Shown here piece after piece: positions 51,820 to 59,705 of a DNA stretch of 64,000 bases. Each line of letters begins with the position of its first letter. Position 1 is the first letter of the stretch. The DNA is from Bog-473 sp963824195 (GTDB lineage: Bacteria > Actinomycetota > Acidimicrobiia > Acidimicrobiales > RAAP-2). The notes under the pieces are model-generated. The model was given only the letters and a program-made list of their open reading frames with translations. It searched no databases and was not told where the DNA came from. The position numbers were made by a program, and so were the translations under genes. The stretch is from the NCBI GenBank assembly GCA_963824195.1, contig CAWGOJ010000041.1, positions 124,001 to 188,000 on the forward strand, read 5' to 3'.

Positions 51820-52620
51820 TCAGTCACCGTCCCAGCCCGCCGGCACGGTGCGGGCCCGCACCAGGCGGGCCGTCTCGGTCCCCACCCGCAGCTCGGGAGC
51901 CGACGTCGTCCCCGCCGGGCCACCCTCGACGAACCAGGTCGACCCGCTGCCTGCCAGGGTCGGCTCGCTGCCCGCCAGGTCCCCCAGGGCGTCGCGCCAC
52001 CGCGCCAGACGTGGCTCGACGGCCAACGCGGCGGCCGTCAGCGCGTTCGCTCCCTTGCCCCCTTCCCGGCTGCCCTCGTCCCAGGCCCGGTAGACGCGAC
52101 CGGTGTCGACGCCGAACGGCGGCAGCACCAGCAGGTAGGAACGGTGCTCGAACGGCAGCGGCGTGACGAGCTCCCCCACCCCCTCGACCCGGGCCCGGCC
52201 ACCGACCACGCAGAAGGGCACGTCCGCGCCGAGCCGCGCCGCCACCTCGGGATCGGCGCAACCCGCCCAGCGCAACACGGCCGCCGCGTCGGCCGAGCCC
52301 CCGCCCAGGCCCCCGCCGACCGGGATGCGCTTGGTCAGGCGGACCGAGGCGACTCGCCCGCAGGCGGCCAGCGCGCGGCCGATCAGGTTGTCCTCGGGGC
52401 CCTCGAGCGCCTCGGCCCGCGTGCCGGGCTCGGCCACCACCGCCAGGCCCGACCCGCCGTCGGTCAGCACGAGCTCGTCGGCCAGGCTGAGGGAGACCAT
52501 CTCCGCGTCGAGCTCGTGGTACCCGTCGGCCCGGACCCCGGTCACGCGCAGCGACACCGTCAGCTTGGCGGGGGCCAGCACCGTCACGATGGCGTCGGGC
52601 ACGGGGGCTTCGGGCGTCAC
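51820..52620 (-). CDS. ispE: 4-diphosphocytidyl-2-C-methyl-D-erythritol kinase
   Basis: 266 aa GHMP kinase. VLAPAKLTVSLRVTGVRADG is the N-terminal signature, ATP is bound by KRIPVGGGLGGGSADAAAVL, and a C-terminal TLAGSGSTWFVEG completes the active site. It acts in the MEP isoprenoid pathway. GTG at 52620 overlaps the ksgA stop (GTGA). The ksgA-ispE order is conserved in actinomycetes. Confidence 0.93.
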   Translation of the reverse strand: MTPEAPVPDAIVTVLAPAKLTVSLRVTGVRADGYHELDAEMVSLSLADELVLTDGGSGLAVVAEPGTRAEALEGPEDNLIGRALAACGRVASVRLTKRIPVGGGLGGGSADAAAVLRWAGCADPEVAARLGADVPFCVVGGRARVEGVGELVTPLPFEHRSYLLVLPPFGVDTGRVYRAWDEGSREGGKGANALTAAALAVEPRLARWRDALGDLAGSEPTLAGSGSTWFVEGGPAGTTSAPELRVGTETARLVRARTVPAGWDGD

Positions 52621-53438
52621 AGTGCCGCCAGCCTCCCCCACTCCGCCACCCCGAGCTCCTCGGCCCGGGCGTCGGGGCGCACGCCGGCCCGTGCGAACGC
52701 CGCGGGCTCGACCACGCCAGCCAGGGAGCGACGGAGCATCTTGCGCCGATGGGCGAAGCCGGACCGCACCACGGCGTCCAGCCGCTCGTAGGACACGATG
52801 GCCGGGTCCACGGCAGGGGCAGGCAGTCGGTCCAGGCGTACCAGGACCGACTCGACCCTCGGGCGAGGGATGAACACGGAGGCGGGCACGCGGCCCACCA
52901 CCTCGGCCCGGGCGAAATACGCGATGCGCACCGAGACCGCCCCGTAGGCGTCATCCCCCGTCCCGGCGGCCATGCGCTCGCCCACCTCCCGCTGCACCAT
53001 CACCAGGAGGTGGGCCACCGCGGGCACCTCGACCAGGGTCCGCAGGACGAGCGGGGTCGCCACGTTGTAGGGCAGGTTGGCCACCAGGCTCCACGGGCCC
53101 TCGCCGCGCTCGGCGAGCAGGGCCGCCAGGTCGATCGTCATGGCGTCACCCTCGACCACATCGACGCCGACCGGCTCGACGACGGAGCGGAGCACGGGGA
53201 TCAGGTACCGATCGGTCTCCAGCGCCACCACCGTGGCCCCGGTCTCCGCCAGCGCGAGGGTCAGCGACCCGAGGCCCGCTCCGATCTCGAGCACCCGGGA
53301 TCCGACGGTGGCGCCGGCGAGCCGGGCGATCCGCCGAACGGTGTTGGGGTCAGCGACAAAGTTCTGGCCGAGGGCCCTGCTGGGACGGAGACCGTGCGCC
53401 GACAGCAACTGGGCGATGTCGGCGCCGGAATGGGTCAC
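52617..53438 (-). CDS. ksgA: 16S rRNA (adenine1518/1519-N6)-dimethyltransferase
   Basis: 273 aa. RALGQNFVADPNTVRRI, the SAM motif VLEIGAGLGSLTLALAETG, NLPYNVATPLV (the catalytic NLPY) and VFIPRPRVESVLVRL identify RsmA/KsgA. It dimethylates two adenines near the 3' end of 16S rRNA. GTG at 53438 overlaps the upstream RlpA-like gene stop by four bases. Confidence 0.95.
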   Translation of the reverse strand: MTHSGADIAQLLSAHGLRPSRALGQNFVADPNTVRRIARLAGATVGSRVLEIGAGLGSLTLALAETGATVVALETDRYLIPVLRSVVEPVGVDVVEGDAMTIDLAALLAERGEGPWSLVANLPYNVATPLVLRTLVEVPAVAHLLVMVQREVGERMAAGTGDDAYGAVSVRIAYFARAEVVGRVPASVFIPRPRVESVLVRLDRLPAPAVDPAIVSYERLDAVVRSGFAHRRKMLRRSLAGVVEPAAFARAGVRPDARAEELGVAEWGRLAAL

Positions 53439-54112
53439 CAGGAGATTGTGACGTCCACCACTCCCTGCCCGATGTCGGCGATCTGAGAGAAGCCCTCCGG
53501 CGACATGTCGACCACCCGCGGGTAGCCGGCACCCTCACGGTCATCCACCGTGCAGACGGTCGATGCGCCCGTCTCGTCGTTGACCACGGTGAGCACCGTC
53601 CCGAAGGGCAAGGTCGGGCTGGCGCACATCCCCGACGGGGCCTCCGAGTACCAGGTGGCCTCGCCCGCTTCGGAGTTCGTCATAGCCGGCGGCGCCGGTG
53701 GCGCCGTCGTCGTCGTCGTGGTCGGCGGCGGCGGTGGTGGTGCGGTCGTCGTCGTGGTGGTCGGTGGCGGGGCAGTCGTCGTGGTCGTCGCCGGCGCGGG
53801 TGCCACCGTCGTCGTGGTCGTCACCGGCGGGGCCGTCGTCGTGGTCGTCGCCGGCGCGTGGTACGCCACGAGGTGCGACCGTAGGTTCACACCGTCGAGG
53901 CGCGATGTTGTGTGCACGGCCGACGTGTGCGCGCCGTGCACGGTGCCCACCGTCGTCACCGATCGTGACGCGGTACCGACGTTCAACAACAGGAGAGGCG
54001 CGACGAACAGCGCGCCGCAAATGATTGCAGCGACGCCGAGGCGCCTCCCCCTCGTGCTCTGGTTCCGCAGGGCTCCACCCTTCTCGGGGACACAGTGCAC
54101 CCGCGCCGACAC
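53435..54112 (-). CDS. Secreted RlpA/3D-like protein with Thr-Pro linker
   Basis: 225 aa. A signal or anchor helix (AAIICGALFVAPLLLLNVG) is followed by about 70 residues of Thr/Pro/Ala repeats (a wall-spanning linker). The C-terminal domain has GEATWYSEAPSGMCASPTLP, VCTVDDREGAGYPRVVDMS, a double-psi beta-barrel like RlpA and the 3D domain of Rpf proteins. It may act on peptidoglycan. The position before ksgA corresponds to rpfB in M. tuberculosis. The start (GTG at 54112) is uncertain. Confidence 0.75.
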   Translation of the reverse strand: MSARVHCVPEKGGALRNQSTRGRRLGVAAIICGALFVAPLLLLNVGTASRSVTTVGTVHGAHTSAVHTTSRLDGVNLRSHLVAYHAPATTTTTAPPVTTTTTVAPAPATTTTTAPPPTTTTTTAPPPPPPTTTTTTAPPAPPAMTNSEAGEATWYSEAPSGMCASPTLPFGTVLTVVNDETGASTVCTVDDREGAGYPRVVDMSPEGFSQIADIGQGVVDVTISW

Positions 54113-54330
54113 ACGGGTGGCGGGGGGTTTCTGGAGAACTTAGATAACCAATCGCGGCCCACGCAAACCCAAAAAGTGGTGGAACCTTTTGGCGCGCTAT
54201 TTCCGCAGGTCACGGACCATGTGGTCCGTGACATTTCGATGAACTACCAGTTCAGAGGCCTTTTTTGGCCAAAATCAACGTCAAACACCCTGGTCACGAG
54301 GTTCTCGTATTACGCACAACAGCGCGTGAA
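54113..54330. other. Spacer between tatD and the RlpA-like gene
   Basis: 218 bp, less GC-rich than its neighbours. It holds the perfect palindrome at 54209-54232 and a short GGCC-T6-GGCC element at 54257-54270. On the minus strand a TATCTA hexamer at about 54140 may be the -10 for the RlpA-like gene. No gene is seen. Confidence 0.5.
54209..54232. promoter_or_regulatory. Perfect 24-bp palindrome
   Basis: GTCACGGACCA and its exact complement around a TG centre. It could be a dimeric regulator operator for the RlpA-like gene or the stem of a hairpin ending tatD transcripts. No U-run follows on the minus strand, so an operator is favoured. Confidence 0.6.
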
Positions 54331-55146
54331 TTACCTACCTGTGGAATACGCCATGGCCGCCGCCACGCCCGAGCGCTCCATGACCTCGCCGACGCTGCAG
54401 CCCTTCACGGCGGCGATGGCCTCGCCGACAAAGGGGAGATACGACGGCTCGTTCGTGCGGCCCCGATGGGGCACCGGCGCGAGGAACGGGCTGTCCGTCT
54501 CGACGAGCAACCGGTCGAGCGGGCAGTGCGCCGCGGCGGCGCGCACGTCGCCTGCGTTCTTGAACGTCACGATGCCGCTGAACGACACGTACATCCCCGC
54601 GCGCAGGCACAGCTCGACCTCGTCGGGCCCGCCCGTGAAACAGTGCAGCACGGTGCGCTCGGGGACGCCCTCGGCCCCGAGCACATCGAAGAGGTCGGCC
54701 CACGCGTCCCGCGCGTGGATCACCAGTGCGAGGCCGTGCTTGTGCGCCAGCGCGATCTGTGCCGCGAAAGCGGCGCGCTGCGCAGCGCGCGGGGAGTGCT
54801 CGTAGAAGTAGTCCAGCCCGCACTCCCCCACGGCCACCACGGCGCCGTCGCCCACGCCAAGCTCGCGCTCCAGCAGTGCCGCTACCTCGTCCACGCCCTC
54901 GCTCGCCTCGTGCGGGTGCCGCCCGATGGTCGCCCAGGCCCGGGGTGTCGACCCGTCGGCTGCGGTCGTCCGGGCCACTCGCACCGCCTGGTCCGAGGTG
55001 ACCGCCCCTGTCCCGATGCAGACGAGGCGGTCGATGCCGGCCTCGCGCGCCCGAGTCAGGACGGGCTCCAGGTCGGCTGCCCCGGCCTCGTCCCCGCCGA
55101 GATACTCCTCTTGCACGTGGCAGTGGGAGTCGAACCACCCGGCCAC
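54331..55146 (-). CDS. tatD: TatD-family metal-dependent deoxyribonuclease
   Basis: 271 aa. WFDSHCHVQEEYLGG carries the metal His pair, GECGLDYFYEHSP the metal Glu, and VIHARDAWAD, VLHCFTGGPDEVELC and LLVETDSPFLAPVPHRG complete the amidohydrolase site. GTG at 55146 lies one base after the metG stop. The metG-tatD pair matches Rv1007c/Rv1008 neighbourhoods. Confidence 0.94.
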   Translation of the reverse strand: MAGWFDSHCHVQEEYLGGDEAGAADLEPVLTRAREAGIDRLVCIGTGAVTSDQAVRVARTTAADGSTPRAWATIGRHPHEASEGVDEVAALLERELGVGDGAVVAVGECGLDYFYEHSPRAAQRAAFAAQIALAHKHGLALVIHARDAWADLFDVLGAEGVPERTVLHCFTGGPDEVELCLRAGMYVSFSGIVTFKNAGDVRAAAAHCPLDRLLVETDSPFLAPVPHRGRTNEPSYLPFVGEAIAAVKGCSVGEVMERSGVAAAMAYSTGR

Positions 55147-55147
55147 G

Positions 55148-56698
55148 TCAGCCCTTGCGCCGCGGGAACAGGGGGTCACTCTTCACGACGTCGGACCCTC
55201 CGGTGTAGCCGCCCCAGATGGCGTCGTCGGGCAGGCGGGCCGCCACCGGGTCGCCCCCGACCCCGATCCGGCGCCACACCTCCACCGCCGTCGACGGCAT
55301 GGCGGGGGCGATGAGGACGGCGACGATCCGCAGGACCTCGAGAGCGTCGCCCAGGACCGCGTCGACGGCCGGCCCCGGGTCCATCTTCCAGGGCTCGGCC
55401 GCCTCGAGCTCTGCGTTCGCCGACCCGATGAGCCGCCACGTCTCCTCCAGCGCATCGTGCGGAGCCCAGCGGGCCCAGGCCGCCGTCGCCTCGTCGAGCA
55501 CCCCGGACGCCACGCGGGCGAGCGTGCTGGCCGGGTTGCAGGCCGGGCCCACGCCGCCACACTTGGAGTGGACGACCGTGGTGACCCGCGACACGAGGTT
55601 GCCCAGGTTGTTGGCGAGGTCCGCGTTGTAGCGCGCCACAATGCCCTCATAGGAGAAGTCGCCGTCCCCGCCGAGCGGCACCTCGCGCAGCAGGTGGTAA
55701 CGCAGCGGGTCGACCCCAAAGTCGTCGGCCAGCGCGAGCGGCGACACGTCAGTGACTTTGAGCGGCGCCGCGCTGTCGGCGCCGGCCAGGCGGGCCGCGA
55801 TCATCGTCTTGCCCAGCTTCTGCCCGCCCATGAGCAGGTAACCGTGCACGAAGATCTCCGCCGGAGGGTCGATGCCCGCCGCCATGCACATCGCCGGCCA
55901 CCACACGCAGTGGAACTTGAGGATGTCCTTGCCGATCAGGTGGTGGGCCGCGCCCCAGCGCGAGGCGAACGTCGCCGGGTCGCCGCCGTACCCGGCGACA
56001 GTCAGGTAGTTGATCAGCGCGTCGTACCAGACGTAGAACACGTGCCCGCTGTCCCAGGGCACCGGCACGCCCCACGTGAACGACGTGCGCGTGATGGAGA
56101 CGTCGCGCAGGCCGCCCCGGATGAACCCCAGCGCCTCATTGCGCTTGGACGCCGGCCGCACGAAGTGAGGATGGCTGTCGTAGTAGTCGAGGAGCCGCTG
56201 CTCGAACGCGCTCAGCTTGAAGAAGTAGTTGTCCTCCTGCATCTCGACCAGGGGGCGCCCGTGGACAGGGCAGTTGCCGTCCACCAGCTGGTCCTCGGTG
56301 TAGTAGTCCTCGCAGGACACGCAATAGAGGCCCGAGTACGGGGCCAGCTCAATGAACCCGTTGTCGTAAATCCGCTGGAGGAACTGCTGGACGACGGCGT
56401 AGTGGCGTGACTCGGTGGTGCGGATGAAGTCGTCGTTGGAGATGTCGAGACGCCGCCAGGCCTCCAGGAAGCGGGCCGACGTGCGGTCCGTCCACTCCTT
56501 GGGGGTGGTCCCGCTGGCCTCGGCCGCCTCCACGATCTTCGCACCGTGCTCGTCGGTGCCGGTCATGAACCAGACGTCGTCCCCGAGCAGGCGGTGCCAC
56601 CGAGCCAGCGCGTCGGCGTTGACCGTCGTGTACGCCGTGCCGACGTGCGGCGCGTCGTTGACGTAGTAGATCGGCGTGGTGAGGTAGTAGGGCGGCAC
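55148..56698 (-). CDS. metG: Methionyl-tRNA synthetase
   Basis: 516 aa. Class I synthetase with PHVGTAYTTVNADALAR (HIGH box), FMTGTDEHGAKI, GKDILKFHCVWWPAM and, in place of KMSKS, GGQKLGKTMI. The anticodon-binding helices follow, without a C-terminal EMAP domain. It charges tRNA-Met. GTG at 56698 has TACGCT 7 nt upstream, so it is probably leaderless. The KLGKT variant and an insert after it are unusual but still provide two lysines. Confidence 0.95.
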   Translation of the reverse strand: MPPYYLTTPIYYVNDAPHVGTAYTTVNADALARWHRLLGDDVWFMTGTDEHGAKIVEAAEASGTTPKEWTDRTSARFLEAWRRLDISNDDFIRTTESRHYAVVQQFLQRIYDNGFIELAPYSGLYCVSCEDYYTEDQLVDGNCPVHGRPLVEMQEDNYFFKLSAFEQRLLDYYDSHPHFVRPASKRNEALGFIRGGLRDVSITRTSFTWGVPVPWDSGHVFYVWYDALINYLTVAGYGGDPATFASRWGAAHHLIGKDILKFHCVWWPAMCMAAGIDPPAEIFVHGYLLMGGQKLGKTMIAARLAGADSAAPLKVTDVSPLALADDFGVDPLRYHLLREVPLGGDGDFSYEGIVARYNADLANNLGNLVSRVTTVVHSKCGGVGPACNPASTLARVASGVLDEATAAWARWAPHDALEETWRLIGSANAELEAAEPWKMDPGPAVDAVLGDALEVLRIVAVLIAPAMPSTAVEVWRRIGVGGDPVAARLPDDAIWGGYTGGSDVVKSDPLFPRRKG

Positions 56699-56705
56699 CG
56701 CCGGT

Positions 56706-56711
56706 AGCGTA
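56706..56711 (-). promoter_or_regulatory. -10 element TACGCT for leaderless metG
   Basis: TACGCT, 7 nt, then GTG of metG at 56698, in the 22-bp gap after rsmI. Confidence 0.5.
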
Positions 56712-56720
56712 CCGGTGCCC

Positions 56721-57620
56721 TCAGGCGCGGCCCGACGAGCCCGCCTCGTTCCCGGCCGCCGCACGCACTCGCAGTGCGGCCTCGTACACGCGCCGGCGCG
56801 GCACGCCGAGCGACGCCGCCGCCCGCTCGGCCACCTGGCGCGGCCCGGCAGACGGGTCGTCGGCGACGACCGCCCGCACCGCCGCCTCGACCTCCTCGTC
56901 GCCCGCCGGCTCGGGCGCCGGCGCGCCCCCGACCACCAGCACCACCTCGCCCCGCAGCTGGCGTGCCGCGAACGCCTCCGCTGCGTCGCCCAGCGTGCCC
57001 CGCCAGACCTCCTCGTGCAGCTTGGTCAGCTCCCGCACGACTGCGACCGGTCGGTCGGGGTCGGCGACGGACAGCTCGCTCAGGGTGCCCGCCACGCGGC
57101 CGGGCGCCTCGAGCACGACGGACGTGCGCTCGTCCCCCATGAGCATGGCGATCCGACGACGCCGCTCGGAGCCCTTGCGCGGCAGGAACCCCTCGACGCC
57201 GAAGCGGTCGGCGGGCAGGCCGCTCACGACGAGCGCCCCCACCACCGACGACGGCCCCGGCACGGTGCTCACCCTCTCGCCGGCGGCGGCCAGCTGCGCC
57301 GCCAGCCACGCGCCGGGGTCCGAGATGCCGGGCGTGCCCGCGTCGCTCACCACGGCAACGGTGGCACCGCCGGCCACGGCGGCCGCCACGCGGTCCAGAC
57401 GACCCGCCTCGTTGTGGCCGTGCAGCGAGAGCAGGCGGTCACCGCCCGGCCCGCCGGCGGCGACGCCGACCGCCGAGAGCAGGGCCCGGGTGCGCCGGGT
57501 GTCCTCGCAGCAGATCAGATCCGCCGTCGCCAGCACCTCACGCGCCCGGGGGGAGAGGTCGCCCAAGTTCCCGATCGGCGTGGCCACGAGCACCAGCTGG
57601 CCCCGCCCCTCCCCGCTCAA
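56721..57620 (-). CDS. rsmI: 16S rRNA (cytidine1402-2'-O)-methyltransferase
   Basis: 299 aa. LVLVATPIGNLGDLSPRA, ADLICCEDTRRTRALLS, VVSDAGTPGISDPG and VPGPSSVVGALVVSGLP are RsmI signatures of the SAM-dependent tetrapyrrole-methylase fold. It methylates C1402 in the decoding centre. The TTG at 57620 overlaps the DUF192 stop (TTGA). Confidence 0.94.
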   Translation of the reverse strand: MSGEGRGQLVLVATPIGNLGDLSPRAREVLATADLICCEDTRRTRALLSAVGVAAGGPGGDRLLSLHGHNEAGRLDRVAAAVAGGATVAVVSDAGTPGISDPGAWLAAQLAAAGERVSTVPGPSSVVGALVVSGLPADRFGVEGFLPRKGSERRRRIAMLMGDERTSVVLEAPGRVAGTLSELSVADPDRPVAVVRELTKLHEEVWRGTLGDAAEAFAARQLRGEVVLVVGGAPAPEPAGDEEVEAAVRAVVADDPSAGPRQVAERAAASLGVPRRRVYEAALRVRAAAGNEAGSSGRA

Positions 57621-57976
57621 GGCCCGTCGCCTACGGCACCGTTCGCCTCGTGCACCTCGAGTCGGTCACCCACCTGCACGCCCCAACGCTCCAGCGCGCC
57701 CGCCTCGGTCTCCACCGCGCTGCGGGCCGCCCTCCCACCCCTGGCCATCCGCCACGGCTTGAGACGGGCGACGCGCACCACGGTGAGATCGTCCGCGAGG
57801 AAGGCCACGTCGATGGGGAACCGCATGCCCACCGTGTGCACGGCGCGGGCGCCCTCCACGTGCAGCGCGCCCTCGCATCCCGCTCGCCCACGCAGGGCGC
57901 GGCGCTCAGCGGGCGAGTCGGCCATCTCCAGCGCGCACACCACGTCTCCGTCCCGCAGCAGCCATCCGGACCGCAT
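57617..57976 (-). CDS. DUF192 family protein
   Basis: 119 aa. The DUF192 core is seen in ALEMADSPAERRALRGRAGC, HTVGMRFPIDVAFL, VVRVARLKPWRM and VETEAGALERWGVQVGD. The family is small and of unknown biochemical role. ATG at 57976 lies 7 nt after a TAGCCT hexamer. It is divergent from the bL37 gene and coupled to rsmI. Confidence 0.85.
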   Translation of the reverse strand: MRSGWLLRDGDVVCALEMADSPAERRALRGRAGCEGALHVEGARAVHTVGMRFPIDVAFLADDLTVVRVARLKPWRMARGGRAARSAVETEAGALERWGVQVGDRLEVHEANGAVGDGP

Positions 57977-57983
57977 GCGACCG

Positions 57984-57989
57984 AGGCTA
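57984..57989 (-). promoter_or_regulatory. -10 element TAGCCT for leaderless DUF192 gene
   Basis: TAGCCT, 7 nt, then ATG at 57976 on the minus strand. Confidence 0.5.
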
Positions 57990-58013
57990 CCGGACGGCCT
58001 GTGCCGCATCGTC

Positions 58014-58019
58014 TAGGAT
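58014..58019 (+). promoter_or_regulatory. -10 element TAGGAT upstream of bL37 gene
   Basis: TAGGAT, 9 nt, then ATG at 58029. Confidence 0.45.
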
Positions 58020-58028
58020 CTCCGCCTC

Positions 58029-58112
58029 ATGTCGAAGCGAACGGTCAAGCGCAAGCTCAGGACGAAGAAGAAGGCCAATCACGGCAAGAAGCCGAACTGC
58101 GGCCGCGGCTGA
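58029..58112 (+). CDS. Ribosomal protein bL37-like
   Basis: 27 aa: MSKRTVKRKLRTKKKANHGK, then KPNCGRG. The KANHGKxPN ending matches bL37, the tiny basic protein of mycobacterial large subunits (family knowledge). A TAGGAT promoter hexamer lies 9 nt upstream and no other gene occupies the gap. Too short for ordinary gene callers. Confidence 0.82.
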   Translation: MSKRTVKRKLRTKKKANHGKKPNCGRG

Positions 58113-58144
58113 AGCCAGGTCCGGCTGCCTGAGAGCCTGATCGC

Positions 58145-59005
58145 TCAGGTCCCGTCCCAGGCGACGCCCTGGGACGACAGCACCCCGCACAGGGTGGTGG
58201 GCCGGTCCGAGATGATCCCGTCCACACCGAGGCCCAGCAGGCGCTCCATGGACTCGGTGTCGTTCACCGTCCACACGTGGACGGCCTTGCCCGCCTCGTG
58301 CGCGGCCGCCACGAAGCGCTCGTCCACCACGACCAGGTCCCCCTGGCGCTCGGGGACCTGGAACGCCACGACGGGCATTTCGGGCACGCCCTCCCCGGCC
58401 TGCACCGCCCGCCAGGCATCGGCCGTGGCCATGGTGCCCGCCGAGGTGGGCACCGAGGGTGCGAAGCGGCGGAAGGCGTCGGTCGCCGGGTCCAGGAACG
58501 AGGCCACGATCACGTCGTCGCCGCGCCCGAACTCCGCCAGCAGCCGCGCCAGCGCCTCCTCGTAGGGGACCACCACGGGCGCCGTCTGCTTGATGTCGAG
58601 GTTCAGCACGACGCCGGGGAACCGCTCGAGGACCTCGCGCAGGGTGGCGATGCCGAACGACGGGTCCTCCGGCGCCCGGCCCCGGAACGGGTAGTCCTCC
58701 GGAGGCCGGCCCGGCGTGACGTCAGCCCCAGGGATCCACCAGTAGGAGAAGTCGAGCTGCCGCAGCTCGGCGAGCGTGAACGAGGCGATCGTGCCCGTCG
58801 CCGGCGTCGTGCGGTCGACCGTGGCGTCGTGGCACACCACCAGCTCCCCATCCGCCGTCGCGTGCACGTCGAGCTCTATCCCGGTGGCGCCGGCCTCGAG
58901 CGCGTGCGCAATGGCATGGAGGGTCGAGGAGGGCGACTCCCATGCCCCGCCCTGGTGCGCGTAGGCGATGACCCTCCGCTCCAGCCAAGGGGACGGCGCG
59001 CTCAC
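58145..59005 (-). CDS. Glycerophosphodiester phosphodiesterase
   Basis: 286 aa GDPD TIM barrel. YAHQGGAWESPSSTLHAIAH and GIELDVHATADGELVVCHD supply the metal-binding and catalytic His, and VWTVNDTESMERLLGLGVDG closes the barrel. It hydrolyses glycerophosphodiesters to glycerol-3-phosphate. No signal peptide is present, so it is probably cytosolic. A TACGGT hexamer (59013-59018) stands 7 nt before the GTG. Confidence 0.9.
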   Translation of the reverse strand: MSAPSPWLERRVIAYAHQGGAWESPSSTLHAIAHALEAGATGIELDVHATADGELVVCHDATVDRTTPATGTIASFTLAELRQLDFSYWWIPGADVTPGRPPEDYPFRGRAPEDPSFGIATLREVLERFPGVVLNLDIKQTAPVVVPYEEALARLLAEFGRGDDVIVASFLDPATDAFRRFAPSVPTSAGTMATADAWRAVQAGEGVPEMPVVAFQVPERQGDLVVVDERFVAAAHEAGKAVHVWTVNDTESMERLLGLGVDGIISDRPTTLCGVLSSQGVAWDGT

Positions 59006-59012
59006 CAGCCCG

Positions 59013-59018
59013 ACCGTA
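59013..59018 (-). promoter_or_regulatory. -10 element TACGGT for leaderless GDPD gene
   Basis: TACGGT, 7 nt, then GTG at 59005 on the minus strand. Confidence 0.5.
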
Positions 59019-59082
59019 ACAGCCGTGGCCTGGGCCGGATCCGCCGCGACCAGGGCGAAGCCGCCTCCCGCGGCAACGGGCC

Positions 59083-59088
59083 TATCCT
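59083..59088 (+). promoter_or_regulatory. -10 element TATCCT before gene at 59097
   Basis: TATCCT, 8 nt, then GTG at 59097. Confidence 0.45.
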
Positions 59089-59096
59089 CGTGCGGC

Positions 59097-59705
59097 GTGC
59101 TCGATCACCTCCTCGTCGACGTCATCAGCACAATGCGTGCCTCCTTCGACCGGGCGCTGCTCCAGCGCCAGGCCGTGGAGGAGCGCTTCCAGGTGGACGT
59201 GTTCCTCGGCGACGTCTCCTGGGAGACCTCCTACAGCCTGCCCGGCGAGGAGCAGCCGCCCCGGGTGCGCGCCGACATCTCGGTGGACTGGCCCACGTGG
59301 AGCCAGACCTCCTACCGCAGCTGGTCCATTGGCGAGCCGCCCGACGAGCTCCCCGAGGTCGTGATCGAGGTCGCGCTGCGCGTCCAGCGCATGGCCGAGG
59401 CCCCCGACACGGAGAAGGTCATGGCGGCCCTGCCGATCACAGGCCCGCTCGGCGACCCCATGGACCTTGTCCGCACCGCGACCACGATCGAGCAGGTGCG
59501 CACCGACGGGGACGGCGGCGGCGGCCTCCGCTGGGCTGCCGAGGCGACGTACGAGGGCTCGGTCCGCTTCAGCGAGCACCAGCTCGAGGAGCCGTCCACC
59601 ATCGCGCCGGTCTTCGACGCCCTGACCCGCTGGGTCGCCTCCACCCTCATCTCCCTGGCCGACCTCCCCTTCTCGTTCCTGCCCGCCGGGGAGGACGAGG
59701 CCTGA
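59097..59705 (+). CDS. Conserved hypothetical protein, unknown function
   Basis: 202 aa. A helical start (LDHLLVDVISTMRASFDRAL) is followed by a beta-rich core (DVFLGDVSWETSYSLPGEEQ, RADISVDWPTWSQTSYRSW) and a C-terminal segment LPFSFLPAGEDEA. I do not recognise the family. The start GTG at 59097 is set by the promoter hexamer. Its TGA overlaps a CTG that probably starts the SCO1-like gene, so the two form an operon. Confidence 0.72.
   Translation: MLDHLLVDVISTMRASFDRALLQRQAVEERFQVDVFLGDVSWETSYSLPGEEQPPRVRADISVDWPTWSQTSYRSWSIGEPPDELPEVVIEVALRVQRMAEAPDTEKVMAALPITGPLGDPMDLVRTATTIEQVRTDGDGGGGLRWAAEATYEGSVRFSEHQLEEPSTIAPVFDALTRWVASTLISLADLPFSFLPAGEDEA

Noticed and set aside
53698..53860. Repetitive GTC/GTG triplets resembling an array
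   Set aside because: They encode the Thr/Pro linker of the RlpA-like protein. There are no regular spacers, so it is not CRISPR.
54257..54270. GGCC-T6-GGCC as an intrinsic terminator
   Set aside because: The arms are only four bases and the T run lies in the loop, not after a stem.
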